Assembly (NCBI GenBank): GCA_016748015.1
Contig: JAAOMT010000436.1
Span: forward strand, 1,603,596-1,667,595
DNA length: 64,000 nt
DNA from: Geosiphon pyriformis
Lineage: Eukaryota > Glomeromycota > Glomeromycetes > Archaeosporales > Geosiphonaceae
Direction of reading: 5' to 3'
The position numbers and the translations under genes are program-made. Each line of letters starts with the position of its first letter. Positions within the stretch are counted from its first letter, which is position 1. The notes beneath the pieces are model-generated. The model searched no databases. It had not been told where the DNA came from and saw only the letters and a list, made by a program, of their open reading frames with translations. This document shows, one piece after another, positions 1 through 12,153 of the stretch.

Positions 1-110
1 AATATGATTTCGTGATTAATATAAACTTTTTGAGGAAAATTATCAGGAATAAAGTTAATCATGCTAATTTCTTTTGATTTTGATTTTTTTAGTTGTATTC
101 CTTTAGAAAA

Positions 111-161
<51 letters not shown>

Positions 162-369
162 TGTAATTGTAATTGTATCTTGACCCAGGTTCTATCCTGA
201 AATATTCGTTCTGATAATCAAAATATTTGTTTGATAGAGTTGACTGTTAAAGATTACACGCTTCCTAAAATTAGGGAGAGAAAAATTTTTATCATATGAT
301 CGTTTATAAGTAGTTTGAAAAAAATATCAACGTCCTTCGAAACAAACATTCTATCTAAAAAATTAAAAT
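1..369. other. 5' flank of L1 with (ATA)n microsatellite
   Basis: There is no gene here. The stretch holds an ATA trinucleotide microsatellite at about 110-162 and the presumed promoter of the lipase gene that starts at 370. I could not pick out a convincing TATA box. Confidence 0.6.
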
Positions 370-1909
370 ATGCAAAAGCGTAATTTTTTCTTTATAATTT
401 TTTTTACTAGAGGAATTACGTTTGCTTTGATACAATTTTCTTTGCTTTTATTAGCGACACCAATAGACAAAAATTTAAATTTAAAAGAATTAACTTTCAC
501 TGATTCTAGTTTCGATGATTATACTTCTTTAAAAGAAAATCAAAATTTCTTAGGTTTAAGTAAAGATGAAAATATTGAATTTAAATCAGTGAATGAATTT
601 AATAATTCGGGACAAGAAATAAGTTTCATTAATAATTTATTAGAAAACCCAAATATTACTGATAATTACTTATTATTAAGTGAAAAATCATTATATGAGA
701 CCCAAAAATTTCCCTCAGATTCATTAGAAACCAACTTTCTTGATTCAACGAATGATCAATCTCTTATTTTTAACACGCAACAGGAATTTGAAAATAATCC
801 TTCCTCTGAGTTTTTATTGGCAGGAAATGAAAAAATGAAACCTGAAGATAAGGTAATAGATAATGATCAGAAACCTTATTTGATGAAATATGCGGTCTCA
901 GCCGCCGATGCATATTGTGATCCAAGTGCTATTCAACTCTCGGAAAATATTTTTGGTATGTCAAGGAGTACTAGTACTTTAAAATTTCTAATTTTTTCAC
1001 ATATTTATTATGATTGAAAGTGATGTTAAATAATTTATTACGTTGAAAAATCTAGTCGTCTGGGATCTTCAAGAGCATGGTATAATTATCAAATTTAGAG
1101 CCAATGAAACAAAATTAGGAGAGTATATGTATCGGAAAACTGAATTAATTGATTATGAACATAATTATCCTGGAGCAAAAGTATTATTTTCAAATTTTTA
1201 AGATTTTTAGACTTTTTTATGCAAAGACAGCTTAATTTTTTTTAAAAAATAATTTTTAATTGATTGTTAATTAATAGGTTCATGCTGCTCTTTATAAAGA
1301 ATTTAGAGAAAAAGCAGGTTCTAAATTTTTAGAACAAATCATGCCATTAATTAAAGTTAATGATGATTTATTTAGAACTTATTTAGTTGGACATAGTTTA
1401 GGTGGAGGTAAGTTTTAAATTTTCACAAAAATTTAAACAAAAAGATAAAAAATTCTCATTTTTTTATTTTTTTTATTTTTTATTTTATTTTATTTTATTT
1501 TATTTTATTTTATTTTATTTTATTTTATTTTATTTTATTTTTTTACAAAGCTTACGCCCAATTTGCAGCATTACTCTTGGTTGATAAGTTTCCTGAAATG
1601 ATTCAACCAGACGTTTATACTTATGGATCACCACGTATCGGAAATATGGCTTTTGCAAGATACGCGAAATCCCAAATTCATTTACTACGTGTGACGATCT
1701 CCAATGACGAAATCCCACGATACCCTGTTCGTAATCATCTTATCTTTGGATTTACTGGGAACATTTATGAGCATTCTGGGGTTGAGTATTGGATTGAAGA
1801 ACCGGGGGGTCCGAATATAATTGTTTATAGGTGTACACCACAAGAGAGATCTTATGAGAGTAAGGTTAGTTAATGTTCGCCTTTCTCATTATATATTTGA
1901 TTTATCGTT

Positions 1910-1941
<32 letters not shown>

Positions 1942-2085
1942 ATACTAACAAACATCTAATTGTTCATAAAACTAAATTAGTCATGTGTTAATAAAATGGA
2001 ATACAGCGTCATAAAATATCATAACGGACCTTACTTTAATATGATGATGAATACTTGCGAGGGTTGGACAAAAAAGTTACATTAA
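370..2085 (+). CDS. L1: secreted class-3 lipase-like hydrolase with intact Ser-Asp-His
   Basis: Five exons join in frame: 370-955, 1056-1180, 1278-1407, 1551-1864 and 1981-2085, all GT-AG, giving 419 residues. Residues 5-30 are hydrophobic and look like a signal peptide, followed by TPID and an acidic, Asn/Ser-rich linker to about residue 180. AYC near residue 185 starts the lipase core. The nucleophile elbow GHSLGG puts Ser at 277. YGSPRIGN follows at 305-312, Asp333 sits in SNDEIP, the GVEYW motif is as in fungal feruloyl esterase A, and His399 lies in HNGPYF in the last exon between two Cys. Family knowledge: class-3 lipases hydrolyse acylglycerols or aromatic esters outside the cell; the substrate cannot be told from sequence. 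It has an extra phase-0 intron (1181-1277) not found at that place in the other members, and intron 3 carries a TTTTA microsatellite. Well supported model. Confidence 0.9.
1475..1541 (+). repeat. (TTTTA)n microsatellite in L1 intron 3
   Basis: A run of TTTTA pentamers fills the polypyrimidine tract just upstream of the AG acceptor at 1549-1550, so length changes here could affect splicing of L1. Confidence 0.9.
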
Positions 2086-2387
2086 TAGGAAATTTTATTT
2101 TATTCTTTTAAATTGATGAAAAAAAATTTTTTTTTTTTTTTTTCTTTAATCGATCAAACTATTCATGCTTCGTCTAAATTTTTATAGTAACAATATATAA
2201 TATTTTCCAAAGAAAATCAAAATTATGACTTCTTTATTTAACATATCATAATATATATAATAAATATTAACTTAAAAATTTTTGCATTCAAAAAAAAAAA
2301 TTTATATTAAAAAATTTTATTTTGTAGTAAATTTTAAAATTAGTTTTACAAAAGTTTGAATTTTTTTTTATGAATTAATACTTGAAT

Positions 2388-2427
<40 letters not shown>

Positions 2428-3262
2428 GATAATTTAAAAATTTTTCTCAACAAAATTCTAGAATTTTATCTTAAATATCAATTTATTTCTTATTACCTGA
2501 TAATATAATAATTGATTAAATAATTAATTAAATAATTAATAAATTATTATTATTTTAAAAATTTTATCTTTGTGAGGTTGATACGAGAATGATAAGCTGA
2601 AATAAACGAGAAAACAGATTGCCCCTTCTTAACATGAGAGCTATGTTGGTTGATCAAGAAGTTTCACGATGGGTGTTTAACTCAAACCAAAAATGTTACA
2701 TAATCGAATTTTAAGTTTTTGAATTTGAAAACTTTTTTGTTTTTATCATTTATATTTAGGATTTTCATTTCAACATTCTAACTCAATTCTTTTAAAGCCT
2801 ACCCAGATTTTAATGTTTTATTTTGCTATAGCTGTTAATAATTGACTTAAAAAATAATGGTTATCGATTTAAACTTAATGATGACCCTCATCCACCAATG
2901 GAACCACAGCATATCTTCATCAAATGTAATACTAAATATATAATAAAAATTGCAATTTTTCATCCAAATATTTACGCATGTAGTCAGATATAAAGGAAAC
3001 ATATGATCTTAAATAAAGCATACATGATATTCAAAGTCTTGATTAATATTTTTAATTGCAATCAGATTGTAAAAATTTCTCTTTTTCTTTAATTATCAAC
3101 AATTATTCAGTAACCAAAAAATTTTTTATTTATTCAAATAATTTTCAATTCTAATTAAAACTTTATTCATTTGATTTTTTTAGAGTTAATTTATAAATTA
3201 TTTAAATATTCTATATTTTGGAAAAATAAATTTTATTGTTGTATTTTGAATATAATTATTAC

Positions 3263-3310
<48 letters not shown>

Positions 3311-3363
3311 CATCATCATCATCATTAACTCTCAATATCATACTTATTTAATTCTAGCTATTT
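2086..3363. other. Convergent intergenic region with possible short coding fragments
   Basis: This lies between the 3' ends of L1 and L2. It holds poly-A/T runs, including a long A run at about 2390-2425, and an ATT/ATC microsatellite at 3260-3325. Two short open stretches have unusually balanced composition: about 2590-2730 (contains the peptide MRAMLVDQEVSRWVF) and about 2833-2930, the latter after a CTATAG acceptor-like site (contains KLNDDPHPPMEPQ). I could not join or identify them, so they may be remnants of an unrelated gene. Confidence 0.35.
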
Positions 3364-4781
3364 TTATTCATGACATTCGCCCATCATTCTACCAAAATAT
3401 GGTCCCTTATGTTCTTCAAAGTTCATCGGATGTTGCATGTGCCAATTATAATTACAGTCCTGAACAAAACAGTGACCTCAAATTTCAGTCTTTTTAGCGA
3501 GTTTAAATATGAAATTTTTTCGCAAATGCTTACCAAGTTCTCCATAGTCATTCCACCTTGCTTTTTCGAAGGACATTGATAAACATTATATTTTGCTGGT
3601 GTATTTTCACAATTACAATTCAATTCGTTGGAAATCCAATATTCAGTTTCATAATGTCGATATCCATCTTCTAATCTTGGTGACTGAACGACATAATCAC
3701 CTAAATTTGTAACGCGAAAAATTCGAAATATATTTCCTACCCATTCAGCGAAATAATGATTGCCAATGCGTGGTTGCCCGAACGTGACCACTGTGATCGC
3801 TGCTTCAGGTCGTTTTTTATAAAATGATAAAGCTGTTAAGGTTGCCCAAACTGCAAAAAAACAAAAAAAAAACAGAAATTTAATCAATTTTTAAAAAATA
3901 CAAATTTTGCAACTAAACTTTTACTTTAAACCTACCACCCCCTTCTCCATGTCCAGTAAAATAAAACAAAGTTTTCTTTAATACTTTATCATCCAAAAAG
4001 CCAGAAACTAATTCTGCTAGGCGACGTTCAGCGTTTCCAATAAATCGAAAGTAAAATGCTGAATCAATTTTCACTTCTTTCGGAACATTATCCCCCTCAT
4101 ATGGACCTAATCTTGATTTCTTGTTTGAAATAGTATCCTTGTGTAACTCATACCCTTTGAAATAAATCACAATCTTGTCATGTATATCGTTGTCTCGTCT
4201 TTGAAGTTTTATCGCTCGCGCTACGAAATAAATTACAGAAATAAAAAATGTGATCGAATTTAAATTTTTTGTTGAAATATTTTAGTCAAAATACCAAAAA
4301 TTCCATCTCCATATCCAAAATCATTTAAACAATAAGCTTGTTGTGCGTATCCGGCAAATTCTTCAAGAAATTCCAATAATTTTGTATTTACAATTTTCAC
4401 CTTGTGTTGGTCATATCCCTTATTCTTTACAATTTTTCTATTACGTTTTTCTCGTGAATTTAAAGAATTCTTTTGTGTTATTGATATTAAAGCTGATTTC
4501 CAAGCTTTTTGATTTAATTGTTTCTTTAAATTTATAGCTGAATAATTTTTTTCAATTGACCTTTCTTCTATTTGAATTTTAGATAAATTATGAATTTTAT
4601 TCTGGTCCAATCTTCTGCCCAAGTCAAACTCTTCGAATTTGTCATTTAGCCAAAACTTTTCTCGTACCAAGTTATTCCCACACAATTTCAGCAAAAAATA
4701 TATCATCATTAGCGAAAATATCCAAATTTTTATCCATTTAGCTTTTTGAAATATCTTATAACAGAACTTTAAAGATTTCAT
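3364..4781 (-). CDS. L2: membrane-anchored lipase-3-like pseudoenzyme (Ser to Gly)
   Basis: Four exons on the minus strand (4781-4295, 4220-3936, 3850-3534, 3459-3364) encode 394 residues with intron phases 1, 1, 0. A Lys-rich N-terminus and a hydrophobic segment at about residues 17-34 predict a type II signal anchor. AYCLND opens the lipase core and VIYFKG is the strand before the oxyanion loop. The elbow reads GHGEGG, so the nucleophile position is Gly254. FGQPRIGN, Asp309 (in LGDYVV), the ETEYW motif and His380 (HKGPYFG) are all present. With the Ser absent, ordinary lipase chemistry is not expected, yet frames and splice sites are clean, which argues for a retained non-catalytic role such as ligand binding. 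L2 converges on L1. Confidence 0.88.
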
Positions 4782-5819
4782 TTTTTATCTTCTGGTGTGT
4801 GATTGTGTTTTGCAATAATCCGTTTTATTTTATGTAAAGTTTTTTGCATTAACCTAACATGATTACAATTAGATTCATTCATTTTAATTAGTATATCATG
4901 AATGTTATTTACGCGACGTTTTCGTATTGTCTAGATAGTGAAAATATGTCATATTTGGAAAATATGAGATTTGAGCTATTGTCTGATAGCTAAGATAGCG
5001 ATCAAAATATTTAGAAACGATCATTATTTATTTCCAATTACTCAACGTTCAAGTTCTCGAAATCTTAAAACGTGCGTTCCCATGCTTTTAGAAATAACAT
5101 AATCACAAAGTGATTATGTTATTTCATAAAATTTTTCAAAATAATCAAATGATAGCATGCTATAAAGACAGCATCGTTTTTCCCAATCATGTTATAAAAC
5201 GTGTTCATTAGATCCTTTTGATAGAAGTGAATCATGAATAATTGGTGTACGTTTCCCTTTTTTTTGAAATTAATCGAAAAAACAAGAAAATAACATTAGT
5301 AATCAAGTGCCAATAAGAACAAGAGCAAATTCTCTTTCTTTTTATCAACACAAAATATACAAGATTTTATTTATTTCAATTAATTGAAAGGATTAAAAAT
5401 TTTTTTGGAGATTAACTGCTCCATTAATAAATTGAATAAGATTTTTTACAGTTTAATAAATATCTTTTCTACTGCAAATCCTATTTTCCTTGGCGAGAAG
5501 GCTCGGTGAAACATTTTAAACCAATTGATAAAATTACTAGAAAGGGGTAAATATAAATATTTCCAAAAAATATGTTTTAATTTGTTCAAGAGTTGAAATC
5601 ATAGTGTTACTTCAAATTTTTGATCCATAAATTTCAAATTGTCACATATTTGAAAATAAATCTTGTTACAATAAATGAAAACATATGGTTTCTTGATTTA
5701 AGAGTCTAATTGTATTGATGGATTTTAAGATCTTGGAATTTAATTATTTCACTAAATAAAAAGATTTATTTTTGGTCAATAAAAAATTTTTTATAATTTT
5801 CGTAATTATATTAACATCA
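4782..5819. other. Intergenic region upstream of L2 with a perfect hairpin
   Basis: No gene is seen. The only notable structure is the 35-nt inverted repeat listed separately at 5091-5125. The part next to 4781 should contain the L2 promoter. Confidence 0.5.
5091..5125. repeat. Perfect inverted repeat (16-bp arms, 3-nt loop)
   Basis: Positions 5091-5106 are the exact reverse complement of 5110-5125, separated by AAA. The arm reads gaaataacataatcac. It is in intergenic DNA with no neighbouring gene end, and it is longer than expected by chance even in AT-rich sequence. Confidence 0.9.
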
Positions 5820-5905
5820 AATTAAATTTAACAAAAAAAAACATAACAAGTATTTTTATAATTATTTATTAATTCAATTAATAAAATATTTTTATTATAA
5901 TTTTT

Positions 5906-6020
5906 CAATACAAGTTTCGAGACCGAAATGTTGCTAACTTATAGAACATGATAATGTGGTGATGAATATTTCGACTCTAAACGCTTCGGAGTTAATGGTT
6001 CTAAATGCCATTTTATTAAA
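5906..6020 (-). pseudogene. Relic lipase-3 exon fragment, copy A
   Basis: Short blocks here match the middle of L6 exon 4 (about 15840-16040) in the same order and orientation: the region around the GVETW motif, the GNDHVP region and the FGAPR region, with deletions between them. No frame is open. The fragment is shared with 7791-7920, so it predates the local duplication. Confidence 0.6.
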
Positions 6021-6212
6021 AAAAGTTATCGCTAATAGTGAAGTTTGCATATTTATTCAAGCATTCGAAAATTAGTTGATTAAACTTCTGCTATATTGTA
6101 GTAAATTTATAAAAATGCTGATATGAGTGTTATGGAAATATAAATCCGAAAATCAACCATAAATAATTAAAACCTTTTATATCCCAAAAAGACCTTTTGA
6201 TTCGACTCAAAA

Positions 6213-7415
6213 CTATTGGGAATTACACGTCATCAGAACACCAAAGTAGAAATTTTATGTTTCTACTCATAACCTAGTTTCTTTTTGTTTACACAAACCT
6301 ATAAACAAAGATGCTAGATATTAGATTAAATTCATGATAAAGGGTAATGCTTGTGTCTCTGAAATATATCTCAAATGCAGAAACGAAATTTAAATGTTCT
6401 TACATCACTCTCCAATTCTCCATTTTTACGTAAACACTTGAAGGTTTTATAGACGTCATTTACTCTATCTGACCAAATTTCTTCTCCGAAATGAGAATAA
6501 TAATTACTCCAATGTCTAAAGATATTGCTTAAATGTGGGGCTGTTGCAACATCATCATTGGTGATTGTAGCTCGTATCAGCCGAACTTTTTCATTAGCAT
6601 ATTTTCCGAAAGGAATATCCCCAATTCTTGGAAGTCCATATGTATATATCATAGGTTTTGGTAGATCAGGTATTAATATTGTGATGATAAGTGCTCCTAG
6701 CGTTGCCATTACTTTTATATAAGGTGGTTTAATAAATTAATTGAAAAATAGAATAATTGGATATGCTAATAAGATTCAATTCAGATATACCTCCTCCCAA
6801 ACTATATCCAACAAAAATTACCTCATTTAGAGGCTTTGCTTTGTTCATCCAGTTTAAAAACAGTTCAAGAAATTCCTTATAGACTTGTAATCCTGCTTAG
6901 CTCAATTCTTTGTGAATGAAAATAAGATCGGAAAGAACTTTTTCATCTGCAGCGAATGTTACCACATTTTTTCCTTTTCTGATATCCGGCTTAACCTTTA
7001 GAAAAAAATGAAAATTTAGCCAAGTTTTAATATCAATAAATTCAAAAATCAGGTATCAGAAGTTTATAATTTTTAAAAATAAAATGCTGGAACGAAATAT
7101 AAAAAGTTTCTACCATAAATATTTTAGACAGCTTGGTTGAATTTGTGTGACAGAGTGCTTGCCTCGCAAATGGCGCATACATAAAAGATTATATGCATCG
7201 GCCTAGGAAGTGTCAAGTTTTTGATACATCAAGTACAGGTTCGTCTCCATCCGCTAGAAGTAATTGATTATAATTTAAAGATGATAGATTATCTATTCCA
7301 ACTGTATCTGGCTTTGTTTGAAATATTTCTTCATTTAACGAGCTCGAAACAGGATTCTGAACATTAAACAAATTAGGAACTGATGAAGTGGATGTCGGAA
7401 GCGAATATACTATTT
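6213..7415 (-). pseudogene. L3: pseudogene copy of L4 (lipase-3)
   Basis: This is the duplicated sibling of L4, matching it exon for exon. It is broken several ways. The first about 200 bp of exon 1, including the start codon and signal peptide, are deleted. There are single-base indels in the rest of exon 1 (for example an extra T near 7220). Exon 2 has an in-frame TAA beside a deletion around 6875-6905. The last exon has a TAG where L4 has the Trp codon before the catalytic His. The central exon (about 6711-6404) still reads open and the elbow GYSLGG is still recognisable at about 6790-6815, so the decay is recent relative to the array. Confidence 0.88.
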
Positions 7416-7790
7416 GATTTAAAATTTAGTTTTTTAATTTATTTATTAAATTTTCTACTGATTAAAGATAGTTGTGCAGAAACAGCAATCGATAATCTTT
7501 AGCATATCTAATCAATCGCTTACATAATATTTTTCGTGGGGAAACTAACATCAGGTGACTAACAATCTGCTTTTAATGTTTTATTGTTTTGATAATTCAA
7601 CTCATCTGGTCGGGAATTTGAAATTGTAAAAAGGTAATTTGTTTGATCTTTTGCTTATAAAATCTTTACTTGTTTCCTTAAGTAAAAAGAAAATATTTTG
7701 TACAAGTTAATTTAACAAAAAAAAACATAACAAGTATTTTTATAATTATTTATTGTTTCAATTAATAAAAATATTTTAATTTTAATTTTT

Positions 7791-7920
7791 CAATACAAGT
7801 TTCAAGACAGAAATGTTGCTAACTCATAGAACATGATCATTTCCTTGAGAGGGATAATGTGGTGATGGTTATTTCAACTCTCAGTACTTTGGAGTTGATT
7901 GTTTTACATGCTATTTTGTT
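7791..7920 (-). pseudogene. Relic lipase-3 exon fragment, copy B
   Basis: Better preserved than copy A. The blocks caatacaagtttcaa, gaacatgatcatttcc and catgctattttgtt match L6 exon 4 (15841-16030) in collinear order, with internal loss. It is a decayed exon of a Ser-less, L6-type gene lying downstream of L4. Confidence 0.65.
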
Positions 7921-8137
7921 AAAAAAATTATCGCTAATAGTGGAGTTTGCATTCAGTACGAATACTTTAGAAATATTTATTTAAGCATTCGAAAATTAAT
8001 TGATTAAAACTCCTGCTACATTGCATTAAATTTATATTAAGTATTACAAAAATGCTTATATGAGTGTTATGGAAATATGATTCCACAATAATTAAAACCT
8101 TTTATATCCCAAAAAGACCTTTTGATTCGACTCAAAA

Positions 8138-9559
8138 CTATTGGGAATTACACGCCATTAAAACACCAAAGTAGGGACCTTCATGTTTCCACCCATAACC
8201 TAGTTTCTTTTTGTTTACACAAACCTATAAACAAAGATGCTAGATATTAGATTAAATTCATGATAAAGGGTAATGCTTGTGTCTCTGAAATATATCTCGA
8301 ATGCAGAAACGAAATTTAAATGGTCTTACATCACTCTCCAATTCTCCATTTTTACGTGGACACGTGAAAGTTTTATAGGCGTTATCTACTCTATCTGACC
8401 AAATCTCTTCTCCGAAATGAGAATAATAATTACCCCAATGTGTAAAGATATTGTTTAAATGTGGGGCTGTTGCAACATCATCATTGGTGATTGTAGCTCG
8501 TATCAGCCGAACTTTTTCATTAGCATATTTTGCGAAAGGAATATCCCCAATTCTTGGAAGTCCATATGTATATATCGTAGGTTTTGGTAGATCAGGTATT
8601 AATATTGTGAGGGTAAGTGCTCCAAGCGTTGCCATTACTTTTATATAAAGTGGTTTAATAAATTAATTGAAAAATAGAATAATTGGATATGCTAATAAGA
8701 TTCAATTCAGATATACCTCCTCCCAAGCTATATCCAACTAAAATCACCTCATTTAGAGGCTTTGCTTTGTCCATCCAGTTTAAAAACAGTTGCACAAATG
8801 CATCTTTTATATATAAAAAGTGTGCAAGAAATCCTTTATTAACTTTTAATCCTTTGATATTTGGTTTAGGGATGAAAGAGCTCAATTCTTTGTGTTCGAA
8901 AATAAGATCTGAAAGAACTTTTTCATCTGCAGCAAATGTTACCACAATTTTCTCTTTTCTGATATCCGGCTTGACTTTTAGAAAAAAACAAATTTTAACC
9001 AAGTTTTAATATAAAGTTTAAAATTTTAAAAATAAAATGCTGGAACGAAATATAAAAAGTTTCTACCGTAAACAATTTCAGACAGCTGGGTTGAATCTGT
9101 GTGACAGAGTGCTTGGCTCGCAAATGGCGCATACATAAAAAGATTATATGCGTCGGCCTGGGAAGTGTCAAGTTTTGATACATCAAGTACATGTTCGTCT
9201 CCATCCGCTAGAAGTAATTGATTATAATTTAAAGATGATAGATTATCTATTCCAACTGTATCTGGCTTTGTTTGAAATATTTCTTCATTTAACGAGCTCG
9301 AAACAGGATTCTGAACATTAAACAAATTAAGAACTGATGAAGTGGATGTCGTAAACGAATTAATTGGCGTGAAAAGATTGTCATCAGAGCCGGGACCGTT
9401 TTTAAGGTTTGTTATTAGTTCATTATTATTAGCGTTGAAATCATCTAACGCTAAACCATTTGTTTCCAAATCTATTGGCTTGCTCTCGACAAGTAGATTC
9501 AAAGCGTAAGACGCTGCAAAAATCGAAAATATTCTTAATCCTAAACACACTTTCAACAT
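8138..9559 (-). CDS. L4: secreted class-3 lipase-like hydrolase with intact triad
   Basis: Four exons (9559-9067, 8974-8717, 8637-8330, 8224-8138) give 381 residues, phases 1, 1, 0. The N-terminus (about residues 1-26) is a signal peptide ending near VES, followed by KPIDLE and an acidic linker. QALC opens the core and TFAADEK occupies the oxyanion-loop strand. Ser247 lies in GYSLGG, YGLPRIGD follows, then Asp303 in TNDDVA and His367 in HEGPYFG, flanked by two Cys in the last exon. Acceptors before exons 2 and 3 are AAAAG rather than CAG/TAG, but the frame is continuous and L8 splices the same way. Extracellular ester hydrolysis is the family expectation; the substrate is unknown. It is the intact partner of pseudogene L3. 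Confidence 0.9.
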
Positions 9560-9613
9560 ACTATTTGAATTAAAAATTTAGTTTTTTAAATTTATTTATT
9601 AAAGTTTTTTACA

Positions 9614-9680
9614 TTTTTATACTGATTAAGAAAGTTGTGGAAATCAGCAATTGATAATCTTTAACAATCGTTTGCATAAT
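9614..9680 (-). promoter_or_regulatory. Putative L4 promoter: TATA-like box and shared upstream motif
   Basis: On the coding strand, CAGTATAAAAA lies about 55-65 nt before the L4 start and TTATGCAAACGATTG lies about 106-121 nt before it. L8 has CAGTATAAAAA and TTATGCAAATGATTG at nearly the same distances. In the dead copy L3 both are altered. Co-regulation of L4 and L8 is an inference. Confidence 0.5.
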
Positions 9681-9729
9681 ATTTATTATGGGGGACACTA
9701 ATATCAGGTGACTAACAGTCTCTTTTCTG

Positions 9730-12153
9730 GGAATATTTTAAAAGGGAATTTTGTTTGGTCTTTTACTTATAATTTCTTTCAATTTTTTTTCTTATCTTAG
9801 AATCTTCAGTATCAAAACTTATTTTGGATCTGCTTAATTATGAAATGAAAAAGGCAAACACTGTGAAACTTTATGGTTTCAAAAATATTTCAATTCGCAA
9901 TAGCCTTTGACAATTAGAGGAGAAATCTATGAAAAAATTGGATCATTTTTTCCTTGAATAACTAAAAATTTTTTTATTGTCCAGCTACTTGATACAAGTA
10001 TGTGATATTCATTTCAAGAAATAAAATTGTGTCACGGGGACCTAATGGATTTTAAATAATGTTTGTGTAGTATTTTAAAAAGTTTAGAGCTATATAGAAT
10101 TTATATTGAACATTATTTTGTTCGAAACCATAACAAAACAATGATATGATATTTACATTCCAATTATTTAATCCTTTGATTTTCAAGAGTTTCCCATGTA
10201 ACCATGAACTTCCTGTGCGTTTTTGTATATTTTTATTTAAAAACCTAGTTTCATATTTGGGTTTTATTTATAAATCACCAGTTTCCCAGCATTTTGGATT
10301 TGGTTCTGTTTTGTACTTTTCAACTGGATTTTTTTAGTTCTTCCAATTGAAGCCGCTTCATAAATTTTTTGTGCCTAATTTGTAGATATTACCTTTCATA
10401 TCAATTGAAAGGTTTCTCCGCCAGATTAAATTTCTTTATGATGAGCAAGAAATTGACTAAAAATTAACTTGACAAAAAGAATTTAATTTGTAAACATATT
10501 AGTTGATCCATTCGATCAAACTAACATGGTGTCGACGATTTAACAAGAAAGTATTCTGTATAAAGAGGAGAAATTTAATTTGATACAAATTTGAGATTAT
10601 AGAACGTCGCATTAATCTTGATTCCAGCATGACTCATGAATTTTACATGAAAGATGCTGATGTTTCTTTGAGATACAAAAGAAATTCCTTTATTATTTTT
10701 TTGTTGAAATTTTAACATTTGTAAAAGAGTATAAAATTTTTATTTCCATTTTTTGACTACGAAAACAATATATTGAGCGAGAAATATTCAATAGCTTTTA
10801 ACAGCGGTAACTGCTCTCAACAACTCTGATCGTTATTAAGAAATAAACTTGGGGATCATTTTGATATAAATTTATATCGCTGCATTTACAATAAATATTT
10901 GACCTTGGCCGAAAACCAATAATTTAAACTTTTAGTGATCCGAGAATGGAAAAAAGTGGATCTCTTTGGTCTCCTTAAACATCAAATATTGCGTGTTTTT
11001 GTTCCAAGTTTAGATTCTCATTTGAAAAAGAGCATGAAGAAAATTTTAGCCTTTTTTAGAATTATCATATTTATTTGTAATGATTGCTCAAACTTAATAG
11101 CCCCCTATGATGACACACGTATCTTACCATCATAAGAAAAGCAAAATAAATGTTTTTTTTTAGAAATCAACTTATTTGAAATATGAAGTATATTAGCTTC
11201 ATCTGAAGGGTGTTCAGTTGAAATAAATTTAAATTTGCTCCACACATTTATTTTTAAAGATTGGGATTGATTTTACCAAAAAATTTTGCAAAAGATAAAA
11301 AGCTTTTTAGAAATACAATTGATTTAAGGCTTTTAAAAATAAAGTTTTTTTTAATGGAAAAAAATTTACTCATTTTAGAAGTGTGCTTTTTTTGGCATTA
11401 AATTTTACTTTTTTAGAAATTGTCGTATCTCAAAAAAAGGTAAATCTTTCCTAATTTCCAACTTTGACTTTTCTCGTTAATTATCAATTTTTTTCCCGCT
11501 ATTTTTTTGTACAATCAACAAATGTCAAAGAGTCGACGAATTTTACAATCAAAATTTTAATTTAATGAGATATCGTGAAGGTTTCTGAAAGTTTTATTTC
11601 AAATTAAAAATAATTTTTAAAAATGACATTTAATAAATATATAATTTTTCGTGGTTATTTTTGAAAAATATCCTTTCGAGAAAAAGCCTCTTTTGGTTTC
11701 ATTAGAAAATTCTTTTCAATGAGTTTGGATTGAAAATTTTATTTCAGCTTCAACCTATTGTAAATTTTAAAAGTTAGCTGGAGTTTAAATAAAAAAATTC
11801 TTTCTCAAGATCCCGTTAAATCGAAATTTAAGATAATCTAATTTGTTAATTTTTCTATAAAGCGAAATTTAATTATAATCAAAAGTTTTTAGTAACTTTG
11901 AAACATTATTTAAATGAGGTATATATATTGTTTTTGAGATTCTTTTTGACAGAGATTAGCCCTGAAGAGTTCAAAATCTTTTGTCATTACATGTATCAAT
12001 AATCAATACCATGCTATGAATCAGAAGGTAAAAAGAATTTTTAGAAACCAGATTTATTTTTTAACAAAAATAAAAGCTTTTCTCAAACATGCAAATGACC
12101 AGATTCTCATATTTATGTTTTAAAAATTTCAACTTAAAATATTAGTTGGGATT
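9730..12153. other. Gene-free interval
   Basis: AT-rich sequence with no exon-like stretch that matches the neighbouring families. Short open frames near 10146-10337 and 10935-11135 are of low complexity in composition and have no recognisable motif. Confidence 0.5.

Larger units (their letters stand above)
5820..7575. repeat. Tandem duplication copy A (contains L3 pseudogene)
   Basis: This block aligns with 7709-9725 along almost its whole length, including the shared intergenic segment starting with a run of A and ACATAACAAG, the lipase exons, introns and upstream flank. Copy A is shorter because of deletions inside the lipase gene. The boundaries are approximate, read by eye. Confidence 0.85.
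7709..9725. repeat. Tandem duplication copy B (contains intact L4)
   Basis: Head-to-tail partner of 5820-7575. It carries the intact gene L4 plus about 170 bp of upstream flank and about 420 bp of downstream flank that are also found in copy A. Confidence 0.85.

Noticed and set aside
3171-3497. Plus-strand open frame with poly-Ile
   Set aside because: It is the ATT microsatellite plus the antisense of the L2 last exon and downstream flank.
6525-8648. Plus-strand open frames at 6525-6722 and 8451-8648
   Set aside because: They are antisense shadows of the conserved central exon of L3 and L4. Their conservation reflects the duplicated lipase exon.
10146-11135. Two short plus-strand open frames
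   Set aside because: No recognisable domain, composition like the surrounding intergenic DNA, and no splice-compatible neighbours.
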